A stretch of DNA of 58,492 nucleotides, from the NCBI GenBank assembly GCA_964626685.1, contig CAZVJY010000011.1, positions 1 through 58,492 on the forward strand, in the 5' to 3' direction. The notes beneath the pieces are model-generated. The model ran no database searches. It was not told the origin of the DNA and was given only the letters and a program-made list of their open reading frames with translations. Positions 32,889 through 40,558 of the stretch are shown piece after piece. The first letter of the stretch is position 1. Each line of letters opens with the position of its first letter. A program made the position numbers and the translations under genes. The stretch comes from RGEC01 sp964626685. GTDB lineage: Bacteria > Bacteroidota > Bacteroidia > NS11-12g > UBA955.

Positions 32889-35800
32889 TTATTGTGTTTT
32901 TATGAGTTTGAGCTTGGCGACATATTCCTCTATCTCAATGGCCTCTCCGTCTGTGTTACTGTCAAAAAGAACATCATCGGCAAGCGTTTCAGTGCAAATA
33001 TACGATTTAAATGCACGTATGCTTTCTTCCAGTTCTTTGGGGCCGGCAAAGTGCAGTAGGATGCGGTCCGTAACCTCCAGACCTGAGTCTTTGCGCAGGT
33101 TTTGAATTCTGTTCACCAGCTCTCTTGCATTGCCCTCCTGCTTCAGTTCGGGTGTAATGTTTACGTCCAGCGCCACGGTCAGGTTGCCTTCGGTGCTCAG
33201 CAGCCAGCCTGGCATATCCTGTGTTAGAATTTCCACATCGGCCAGTTCCAGTTCAAACTGTCGGTTTCCGAGATCCACATTTAAAACACCTGCTTTTTCG
33301 AGGGTTTTAATCTGCTCGGCCGTAAAATTCTGCGCTGCCTGCGCCAGTTGCTTCATGTCCGCACCCAGCTTGGGTCCCAGGGTTTTGAAGTTGGGTTTTA
33401 TTTTTTTGACAATCAGGTTGTTATCGGCAGAGAGTGTCTGGATTTCCTTCACGTTCACTTCAGCCATAAACAAATCTGCAATGTGGTTTAGCCTTTTGCC
33501 AAAGGTTTCATCCAGCACGGGAATCATAACCTTCTGCAGGGGCTGGCGCACCCTGATTTTTTCTTTTTTGCGCAGTGAAAGCACCATACTGCTGAGTTGC
33601 TGGGCAATCTGCATGGTTTCCTCCAGTTCGTTATCAATTCGGGTGCTGTCCGCTGACTGCATCAAGGTGAGATGCACGCTTTCCTCGGCTGTTTCGGTTG
33701 CCGTGAGGCTTCTGAATAGCCAGTCGGCGAAGAATGGGCTCAGCGGACTCATCAGTTGTGATACGGCCAGCAAGCAGTGATACAGGGTTTCGTAGGCTGC
33801 CTGTTTGTCTTCGTTCATGTCGCCGCGCCAGAAGCGTTTGCGACCCAGACGCACATACCAGTTGCTGAGATCATCGCATACAAACGTTTCTATGGCCCTG
33901 CCAGCTCGGGTGGGGTCGTAGTCGTCCATGGCTTCCTGCACGGTTTGTATCAGGCTGTTTTTGCGGCTGATAATCCAGCGGTCCAGTTCGGGGAGAGTTG
34001 CGTGGGGAATGGCTTTGCCGGCATCGTATACAAACTTGTCAATGTTGGCATACAGGGCAAAAAATCCGTAGGTATTGTAGAGTGTGCCGAAAAATTTGCG
34101 CTGCACTTCTTCCACACCGGCAATGTCAAATTTGAGGTTGTCCCAGGGCGGGGCATTGGTTACCATGTACCACCTAACGGCATCGGCACCATATTTGGCC
34201 ACGGCTTCAAAGGGGTCTACGGCATTGTTGAGGCGCTTGCTCATTTTGTTGCCGAATTTATCCAGCACCAAACCGTTGGCGATGACGTTGCGGAAGGCCA
34301 CACGGTCAAAAAGCAATACGGCAATGGCGTGCAGGGTAAAGAACCAGCCACGGGTCTGGTCCACGCCTTCGGCTATAAAATCGGCTACTTCGTTGCGCTC
34401 AAAGAGTTCTTTGTTTTCAAACGGCCAGTGCCACTGTGCCATGGGCATGGCGCCACTGTCAAACCACACGTCAATCAGGTCGGTTTCGCGTTTCATGGGC
34501 TTGCCGCTGTCGCTCACCAGCGTGATATAATCCACGTAGGGGCGGTGCAGGTCCAGTTTTTCACGGTCCAGCGATTGCTGCAGACCTAATGCCGCATTGG
34601 CTTTGCTGATTTCGTTATACAGTTCATCAATGCTGCCGATGCACTTTATTTCGGCGCCGTCTTCTGATGTCCAGATGGGCAGCGGTGTACCCCAGTATCG
34701 ACTTCGGCTTAGATTCCAGTCTACCAGGTTTTCAAGCCAGTTGCCAAACCTGCCTTCGCCTGTGCTCTTGGGTTTCCAGTTGATGGTTTTGTTCAGCTCC
34801 ACCAGGCGGTCTTTCAGGGCGGTGGTTTTGATGAACCAACTTTCAAGCGGATAGTACAGAATGGGTTTATCGGTGCGCCAGCAATGGGGGTAGCTGTGCT
34901 CGTATTTTTCTACTTTGAAGGCTTTGTTTTCCTGTTTCAGCTTGATGGCGATGCGCTCATCCACGCTCAGGTATTTGTCGCGGCCCTGTTTGAGGCGCTC
35001 GGCTTCTTTTTCTTCCTCTGTGAGGAAAGATTCTTTCACGAATTCGCCTGCAAAATCGGTGATTTCTTCTGTGAAACGGCCTTTTCTATCAACAGGAGTA
35101 AGGTTTCCTATACCGTTTTCGCGGGCGGTTTTGAAGTCATCGGCACCAAAGCTGGGCGCGATGTGTACGATACCGGTACCGTCTTCCGTGCTCACAAAAT
35201 CGGCACAAACCACCTTGAAAGCATCGCCTGATTCGGGCTGCATATAGGGCAACAACTGCTCGTAGTGTTTGCCAGCCAAATCCTTACCGTTACAGCTGGA
35301 AATCAGTTTCCAGGGCAATATCTTATCTCCGGGCTTCCAGCTTGCGAAATCTGCGTTTTCTCCTTCTGGCTGAAAATACTTGCCTGCAAGGGCTTTGGCC
35401 AGTGTTACAAACTGCTGCTGACCCGTGTAGGGATTCAGCGTTTCCAGCTGCACATATTCAATTTTGGCACCCACAGCCAGGGCTGTGTTTCCGGGCAGGG
35501 TCCAGGGTGTGGTGGTCCAGGCCAGGAAATAGTGGTTTTCGGTGCCCTGCTCTTTGAACTGTGCCACAATGGTGGTATCCTTCACCATTTTGTAGGTGCC
35601 CGGCTGGTTGAGTTCGTGGCTGGAAAGGCCCGTACCTGCGGCGGGAGAGAAGGGCTGAATGGTGTATCCTTTGTAGAGCAAACCCTTGTCGTGCAGCATT
35701 TTGATCAAATGCCAAAGGGTTTCAATGTAGTTGTTTTCGTAGGTGATGTAAGGATCCTGCAAATCTACCCAGTAGCCGATTTTGCGGGTGAGGTCGTCCC

Positions 35801-36188
35801 ACACATCCTTAAACATCATCACATCCTTGCGGCATTCGGCGTTGTATTGCTCTACGCTGATTTTTACACCAATGTCTTCTTTGCGAATGCCAAGGCGTTT
35901 TTCCACCTGCAGTTCAATGGGAAGGCCGTGGGTATCCCAACCGGCTTTGCGTTCTACGCGATATCCCTGCAGGGTTTTGTAGCGGCAGAAAATATCCTTG
36001 ATGGCGCGGGCCATCACGTGGTGAATACCGGGCATGCCGTTAGCACTGGGCGGGCCTTCAAAGAAGGTGAACCCCTTGTCGGCAGGACGGTTTTGGATGC
36101 TTTTTTCAAAAATGCCGTTTTCTTCCCAGAATTTAAGGATTTCGGCCTCAATAGCAGGCCAGTTCATCTGTTTCAGCGTTGGATACAT
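32889..36188 (-). CDS. ileS: Isoleucyl-tRNA synthetase
   Basis: The 1099-residue protein is a full-length IleRS. The HIGH-type motif appears as GPPSANGMPGIHHVMAR (about 45-61), the editing domain follows in the middle, and KMSKS appears as FGNKMSKRLNN (about 655-665). The anticodon-binding domain lies after about residue 710. The length and the HxxHV form of the first motif resemble the longer type-2 IleRS group, which is often less sensitive to mupirocin; this is an inference from pattern only. Transcription continues into the DksA-like gene and lspA. Confidence 0.97.
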   Translation of the reverse strand: MYPTLKQMNWPAIEAEILKFWEENGIFEKSIQNRPADKGFTFFEGPPSANGMPGIHHVMARAIKDIFCRYKTLQGYRVERKAGWDTHGLPIELQVEKRLGIRKEDIGVKISVEQYNAECRKDVMMFKDVWDDLTRKIGYWVDLQDPYITYENNYIETLWHLIKMLHDKGLLYKGYTIQPFSPAAGTGLSSHELNQPGTYKMVKDTTIVAQFKEQGTENHYFLAWTTTPWTLPGNTALAVGAKIEYVQLETLNPYTGQQQFVTLAKALAGKYFQPEGENADFASWKPGDKILPWKLISSCNGKDLAGKHYEQLLPYMQPESGDAFKVVCADFVSTEDGTGIVHIAPSFGADDFKTARENGIGNLTPVDRKGRFTEEITDFAGEFVKESFLTEEEKEAERLKQGRDKYLSVDERIAIKLKQENKAFKVEKYEHSYPHCWRTDKPILYYPLESWFIKTTALKDRLVELNKTINWKPKSTGEGRFGNWLENLVDWNLSRSRYWGTPLPIWTSEDGAEIKCIGSIDELYNEISKANAALGLQQSLDREKLDLHRPYVDYITLVSDSGKPMKRETDLIDVWFDSGAMPMAQWHWPFENKELFERNEVADFIAEGVDQTRGWFFTLHAIAVLLFDRVAFRNVIANGLVLDKFGNKMSKRLNNAVDPFEAVAKYGADAVRWYMVTNAPPWDNLKFDIAGVEEVQRKFFGTLYNTYGFFALYANIDKFVYDAGKAIPHATLPELDRWIISRKNSLIQTVQEAMDDYDPTRAGRAIETFVCDDLSNWYVRLGRKRFWRGDMNEDKQAAYETLYHCLLAVSQLMSPLSPFFADWLFRSLTATETAEESVHLTLMQSADSTRIDNELEETMQIAQQLSSMVLSLRKKEKIRVRQPLQKVMIPVLDETFGKRLNHIADLFMAEVNVKEIQTLSADNNLIVKKIKPNFKTLGPKLGADMKQLAQAAQNFTAEQIKTLEKAGVLNVDLGNRQFELELADVEILTQDMPGWLLSTEGNLTVALDVNITPELKQEGNARELVNRIQNLRKDSGLEVTDRILLHFAGPKELEESIRAFKSYICTETLADDVLFDSNTDGEAIEIEEYVAKLKLIKTQ

Positions 36189-36217
36189 ATTCTGAGATTA
36201 CGGTTTCAATGAAACTG

Positions 36218-36225
36218 CAAAAATA
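36218..36225 (-). promoter_or_regulatory. Promoter -7 element of ileS
   Basis: On the minus strand TATTTTTG matches TAnnTTTG and ends 29 bases before the ileS ATG. No clear -33 TTTG is visible. Confidence 0.5.
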
Positions 36226-36250
36226 CGATTTTCGGTGGGATGCGCCTATC

Positions 36251-37096
36251 TTAATGCATCAATAATGCCAGCGCCTCAGCCGGATTGCCTAAAGCAATCA
36301 ATTTCTTGGCCATTTCTTCTCGGTTTTCGGTACCGTATTTTTCTCTGACAAATGCCACTATTTCCGCATCGGGAAAAGCAGGCAGGGTGGCCAGCAAACC
36401 GATATCATTGGCGCTTAGAATTTGGCTGTTTTTGATATTTTCAGGCAAAGCATCATAACCGATGGTGGGTTGCATGGGCTGTGCCAGCTGAAACAGGGCG
36501 TCGGGTGTGGTGCGGCAATACCAGCTTCCGCCCATTCTGCCAACCAAATCAATTTTGGTTTGGTCAATTTTGCCGTCTGCTCCGATAACACCCTTATTGA
36601 TATGGATTTTCAGCACTTCGGCCATCACCAGGTTTCCGGCACCGCCGCCGGTTCCAAACTCTTTCACTTCCATCACACGGCATTCCAACTGAACCGGACT
36701 TTCCTTCACCCGCAAGGGTTTAATGAGTTCTGAGGCAATGGGTGTGAATCCGGCTTTTTCAAATTCGCTGATGCCTCTGTCCCAAGGCGCTGCAGCCACA
36801 TTCATCTGCTGCACCATGCCGTAGGTAACTACATTCACCACCACTTCGGGCACTTCCTTCACATTCAGGTAGGTGTGTTTGGGTGAGCCATCGCGACCGC
36901 TGTTATTGGGTGCAAATACCAGCACCGGCGGATTGGCGCTCACCACATTAAAAAAGCTGAAAGGCGCCAGGTTGGGCTTGCCTTCGGCATCGATGGTGCT
37001 GGCAAAGCAAATAGGCCTTGGGCCCACACTGCCCAGTAGGTATTGGTGCAGCTGGGGAAGAGCCGTTTCTTTGGGGTTGATGGTCAGAAAGTCCAT
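36251..37096 (-). CDS. Flavin reductase family protein (FMN-binding split barrel)
   Basis: This 281-residue protein starts at ATG 37096. A longer frame to 37189 would only translate ribBA sequence and was rejected. It has the flavin-reductase split-barrel marks: GSVGPRPICFASTIDAEGKP (about 19-38), LAPFSFFNVVSANPPVLVF (about 40-58) and a conserved middle with the DRGISEFEKAGFT segment (about 107-119). The C-terminal 60 residues form a helical extension. Members bind FMN and reduce it with NAD(P)H or use it as a redox cofactor. It lies seven bases after ribBA in the same direction, so flavin supply and use are encoded together. Confidence 0.88.
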   Translation of the reverse strand: MDFLTINPKETALPQLHQYLLGSVGPRPICFASTIDAEGKPNLAPFSFFNVVSANPPVLVFAPNNSGRDGSPKHTYLNVKEVPEVVVNVVTYGMVQQMNVAAAPWDRGISEFEKAGFTPIASELIKPLRVKESPVQLECRVMEVKEFGTGGGAGNLVMAEVLKIHINKGVIGADGKIDQTKIDLVGRMGGSWYCRTTPDALFQLAQPMQPTIGYDALPENIKNSQILSANDIGLLATLPAFPDAEIVAFVREKYGTENREEMAKKLIALGNPAEALALLMH

Positions 37097-37103
37097 GTGG
37101 CGG

Positions 37104-38312
37104 TTATTTGAGGGTGTGCCCCATTTTATTTTTCTTGGTAGCCAGGTAGCCGGCGTTGTGGGGATTGGGTTCCACTTCCAGCGGCACATTTTCTATGATT
37201 TCCAGGCCGTAGCCAATCAGTCCGGTTCGCTTGCGGGGATTGTTGCTCATAAGCTTCATTTTGCTTACACCCAGGTCGCGCAGGATCTGAGCTCCCACGC
37301 CGTAATCACGCTCGTCCATTTTGAATCCCAGCTGCAGGTTGGCTTCTACGGTATCCAGTCCCTGCTCCTGCAGTTTGTAGGCCTTTAGCTTATTAAGAAG
37401 GCCAATGCCGCGACCTTCCTGGTTCATGTACACAATCACCCCTTTTCCTTCGGCTTCGATCTTTTCCATGGCTTTTTGCAGTTGTTCACCGCAATCGCAT
37501 CGGCAGGAACCGAAAATATCGCCGGTGAGGCAGCTGCTGTGCACACGGGTAAGGATGGCTTCACCGGGCTCCCATTTGCCTTTGATCAATGCGAGGTGCT
37601 CCTGATCGGTGTTGCTTTGTTTGTAGGCTACCAGTTCAAAATCGCCAAAGCGGGTGGGCATATCCACACTGATTTCACGACGGATCAGGGTTTCGTGTTG
37701 CAGGCGGTAGCGTATCAGGTCTTCTATGCTGACGATTTTAAGGTCCCACTTTTTGGCAACCTCAATCAAATCAGGCAGGCGGGCCATACTGCCATCTTCG
37801 TTCAATATTTCCACGATGCAGCCCGCGGGTTCAAAACCGGCGAGCCTTGAAAGATCAATCGCGGCTTCGGTATGTCCGGCGCGCCTTAGCACCCCTTCAG
37901 CCTTGGCTTTCAGGGGAAAAATATGTCCGGGACGGCCCAGATCTTCTGCTCTGGTGTTTGGATCTATCAGCGCTTGAATGGTTTTGGCGCGGTCATGGGC
38001 GCTGATGCCTGTGGTGCAGCCGTTTCCGAGCAAATCCACCGAAATGGTAAATGCCGTTTCATGGGTGGCGGTGTTGGATCCCACCATCATGCCCAGGTTC
38101 AGCGATTCGCAGCGGTCTTCGGTGAGGGGAACGCAGATGAGGCCTCGGCCTTCTTTGGCCATGAAGTTTACCAGTTCGGGGGTCATATTGCGTGCTGCGG
38201 TGAGAAAATCGCCTTCATTTTCGCGGTTTTCATCATCTACCACAATCACCACGCGGCCGCGGCGAATGTCTTCAATGGCTTCTTCTATGCTGTTCAGGGT
38301 GAATGCTGACAT
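37104..38312 (-). CDS. ribBA: Bifunctional DHBP synthase / GTP cyclohydrolase II
   Basis: The 402-residue protein makes the two precursors of riboflavin. The N-terminal RibB domain has DDENRENEGDFLTAA (about 26-40) and the late RRAGHTEAAIDLSRLAG (about 142-158). The C-terminal RibA domain has the zinc-binding Cys set SSCLTGDIFGSCRCDCGEQ (about 262-280) and the MNQEGRGIGLLNK signature (about 298-310). Both halves look intact. The 94-base upstream gap holds a REP-like palindrome (38331-38361) and a weak promoter-like GAACTTTG on the minus strand (38377-38384). No FMN riboswitch is apparent. Confidence 0.97.
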   Translation of the reverse strand: MSAFTLNSIEEAIEDIRRGRVVIVVDDENRENEGDFLTAARNMTPELVNFMAKEGRGLICVPLTEDRCESLNLGMMVGSNTATHETAFTISVDLLGNGCTTGISAHDRAKTIQALIDPNTRAEDLGRPGHIFPLKAKAEGVLRRAGHTEAAIDLSRLAGFEPAGCIVEILNEDGSMARLPDLIEVAKKWDLKIVSIEDLIRYRLQHETLIRREISVDMPTRFGDFELVAYKQSNTDQEHLALIKGKWEPGEAILTRVHSSCLTGDIFGSCRCDCGEQLQKAMEKIEAEGKGVIVYMNQEGRGIGLLNKLKAYKLQEQGLDTVEANLQLGFKMDERDYGVGAQILRDLGVSKMKLMSNNPRKRTGLIGYGLEIIENVPLEVEPNPHNAGYLATKKNKMGHTLK

Positions 38313-38330
38313 GGGTTTTGGGTTGGGTCA

Positions 38331-38361
38331 GATTTGACAAATTTCCAAAAGTTGTCAAATC
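38331..38361. repeat. REP-like palindrome in the ribBA leader
   Basis: Arms GATTTGACAA and TTGTCAAATC are perfect over 10 bases, with an imperfect extension inward. The core and centre closely match the perfect palindrome at 3131-3165, differing at a few positions. It lies 19 bases before the ribBA ATG, between the likely promoter and the start. Confidence 0.65.
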
Positions 38362-38406
38362 AGGCACTTTGCGTTGCAAAGTTCGTAAAAATGTGTCAGT
38401 TTAGGG

Positions 38407-40452
38407 TTACCACGACAGCAATTCTTCCAAAGCGGCTTCCACTTTGGAGGCGCTGGGCAGCATTTCCGCTTCCAGTCCCATGTTTAGCGGAATAGCAGGC
38501 AAATCGGCAGAGCCCAGGGTCTGTACCGGTGCGTCCAGTTGGGCGAAGCAATGCTGTGCAATGCGCCCGGCAAGGGCTTCTGCAAAGGAATTACGCAGGG
38601 TTTCTTCCGTTAAAACGAGTACTTTCCCGTGTTTTTTAACGGTGTCAAAAACCAGTTTTTCGTCATAGGGTGCCAGGGTCCGCAGGTCGATGATTTCCAC
38701 TTGTCCTGGGAAGGCTTTGGCAGCAGACATGGCCCAGTAAACACCCATTCCATAGGTTATTACGGCGCATGTTTCACCTCGGTTCAGGGCTTCGCTGCTG
38801 CAATCCAGTGCCACACGGCCTTTTCCAAAAGGAATCACATATTCCTCATCGGGTTCGGGTGTTTTGGCTGATTCTGTTCCGGCAACCTTGCTCCAGTAAA
38901 TGCCTTTGTGCTCAAACATCACCACCGGGTTGGGATCGTACCACGCTGATTTCATCAGTCCTTTCATATCGGCGGCGTTGCTAGGATAGGCTATTTTGAT
39001 GCCTTTGATGGGCAAAATGCTGCTTTCCACCGTACCGCTGTGGTAGGGACCGCCACCGCCATAAGCGCCTGTGGGCACTCGGATTACCGAGGCCACGGGA
39101 TATTTTCCGTTGCTCAGATAGCAGGATTTGCTGAGTTCTTCCACCAGCTGGTTTATACCCGGCCAGATGTAATCGGCAAATTGTATTTCTACAATGGGTT
39201 TGCAGCCTACGGCACTCATGCCGGCGGTGCTTCCCACGATGTATGCTTCCTGAATGGGAGTATTGAAAACACGGTGGTCACCGTATTTCTGGGCCAGGGT
39301 AGCCGCCTCGCGGAACACGCCGCCCAGGCGTTTGCCCACATCCTGACCGTAAAGCAGCGCGTCAGGGTTGTTTTTTAAAATTTCATCCACCGCATACAAT
39401 GCTGCATCCACCATGATGATAGGTTCTTTGCCTGCAGGTTCACGCACCCCTTTTTCTTCGGTGATGGGTGATGGCGCAAACTCGTGCAGGTAAAGCATGT
39501 CCGGTGTGGGATCGGGAGCGGCTTTTGCGCGCTCAAAGTCATTCAAGGCAAGCTTTTCTGCCTCGTCTGCAATGGATTGCAGGGTTTCTTCCTTTTCACC
39601 CAGGTTCAGCAGCAGGCTTTTCAGCTGTGGCAGCGGATCCAGCCTTTCGTGCTCCTCCATGTCGTCACGGTACCATTCGCTGCGCACGCCGCTGGTATGG
39701 TGGCCAAGCAAGGGCACTTTCACATGCACCAGCATGGGAGCACGGCTTTGCCTTACAGACTGAACCGCTTTTTCCATTTCCGTGTAGCACTGCACAAAAT
39801 CGCTGCCGTTGATACGCAGGCGACGCATACCTTTGAATCCCAGGGAGTATTCAAACGCGTCCATGGCGCGCATTTCATCGCCGCTGGCACTGATGCCCCA
39901 GTCGTTGTCCTGCACCAGATACAGTATGGGCAATTTATGTAAAACAGCCATCTGGAAAGCCTCGGCCACTTCGCCTTCGGTTACGCTGCCATCGCCAAGA
40001 GAGCAAAGCACAATGGGTTTTTCAGCGCCTTTCAGAAGGCCCTGTTTTTCAAGATATTTTATGCCATGAGCTGCTCCGGTGGCTGGAATTACCTGCATAC
40101 CGGTGGCACTGCTCTGATGGGGAATTTTGGGTTTATCGGGCTGTTTTAGAGATGGATGCGAATAGTAGCTTCTGCCTCCGCTGAATGGGTCGTCGGCCTT
40201 GGCCAGCAGCTGCAGCATCAGCTCGTAGGGTTCCATGCCTATTCCCAACAACAGGCTTTCATCGCGGTAATAGGGGTATGCGAAATCAATGGACTTGAGC
40301 TGCCACGCAGTAGCCAGCTGAATGGCTTCATGCCCTTTGGAAGTGCTGTGTACATATTTTGTTATCGGCCGGTTATCGTCGTATATACGTGCCATGGCCC
40401 TTGCGGTACACATGGTTTTCCAGGCGAGAAGGAGGATGTCTTTGCTGACCAT
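38407..40452 (-). CDS. 2-oxoisovalerate dehydrogenase E1, fused alpha and beta subunits
   Basis: This 681-residue protein joins an E1-alpha domain (about 1-340) and an E1-beta domain (about 345-681). The alpha part has the thiamine diphosphate motif CSLGDGSVTEGEVAEAFQMA (about 198-217) and VQDNDWGIS. The beta part has YGQDVGKRLGGVFREAATLA and EIQFADYIWPGINQL. It decarboxylates branched-chain 2-oxoacids and passes the acyl group to E2. An in-frame extension to 40596 exists but a TAnnTTTG element ten bases before ATG 40452 and homology both support the shorter start. E2 and E3 genes are not adjacent. It is divergent from the TonB receptor gene. Confidence 0.93.
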   Translation of the reverse strand: MVSKDILLLAWKTMCTARAMARIYDDNRPITKYVHSTSKGHEAIQLATAWQLKSIDFAYPYYRDESLLLGIGMEPYELMLQLLAKADDPFSGGRSYYSHPSLKQPDKPKIPHQSSATGMQVIPATGAAHGIKYLEKQGLLKGAEKPIVLCSLGDGSVTEGEVAEAFQMAVLHKLPILYLVQDNDWGISASGDEMRAMDAFEYSLGFKGMRRLRINGSDFVQCYTEMEKAVQSVRQSRAPMLVHVKVPLLGHHTSGVRSEWYRDDMEEHERLDPLPQLKSLLLNLGEKEETLQSIADEAEKLALNDFERAKAAPDPTPDMLYLHEFAPSPITEEKGVREPAGKEPIIMVDAALYAVDEILKNNPDALLYGQDVGKRLGGVFREAATLAQKYGDHRVFNTPIQEAYIVGSTAGMSAVGCKPIVEIQFADYIWPGINQLVEELSKSCYLSNGKYPVASVIRVPTGAYGGGGPYHSGTVESSILPIKGIKIAYPSNAADMKGLMKSAWYDPNPVVMFEHKGIYWSKVAGTESAKTPEPDEEYVIPFGKGRVALDCSSEALNRGETCAVITYGMGVYWAMSAAKAFPGQVEIIDLRTLAPYDEKLVFDTVKKHGKVLVLTEETLRNSFAEALAGRIAQHCFAQLDAPVQTLGSADLPAIPLNMGLEAEMLPSASKVEAALEELLSW

Positions 40453-40462
40453 GAAAGGTTCG

Positions 40463-40470
40463 CAAAGATA
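40463..40470 (-). promoter_or_regulatory. Promoter -7 element of the E1 gene
   Basis: On the minus strand TATCTTTG matches TAnnTTTG and ends ten bases before ATG 40452, implying a leader of about five bases. This fixes the start of the E1 gene. Confidence 0.6.
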
Positions 40471-40558
40471 TGCGCTATCTTCATCAATAGGGGGCTTGTA
40501 AAGATGTAAAGTTATATTTTCTGAAATTGCCCTATATTGCACCTCTATTCTTTCCTCT

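Noticed and set aside
37097..37189. Upstream extension of the flavin reductase gene
   Set aside because: The added residues translate the end of ribBA in another frame; ATG 37096 follows the ribBA stop by seven bases and fits the family start.
38313..38406. FMN riboswitch before ribBA
   Set aside because: The gap is only 94 bases, is largely filled by the REP-like palindrome, and shows none of the conserved RFN-element blocks.
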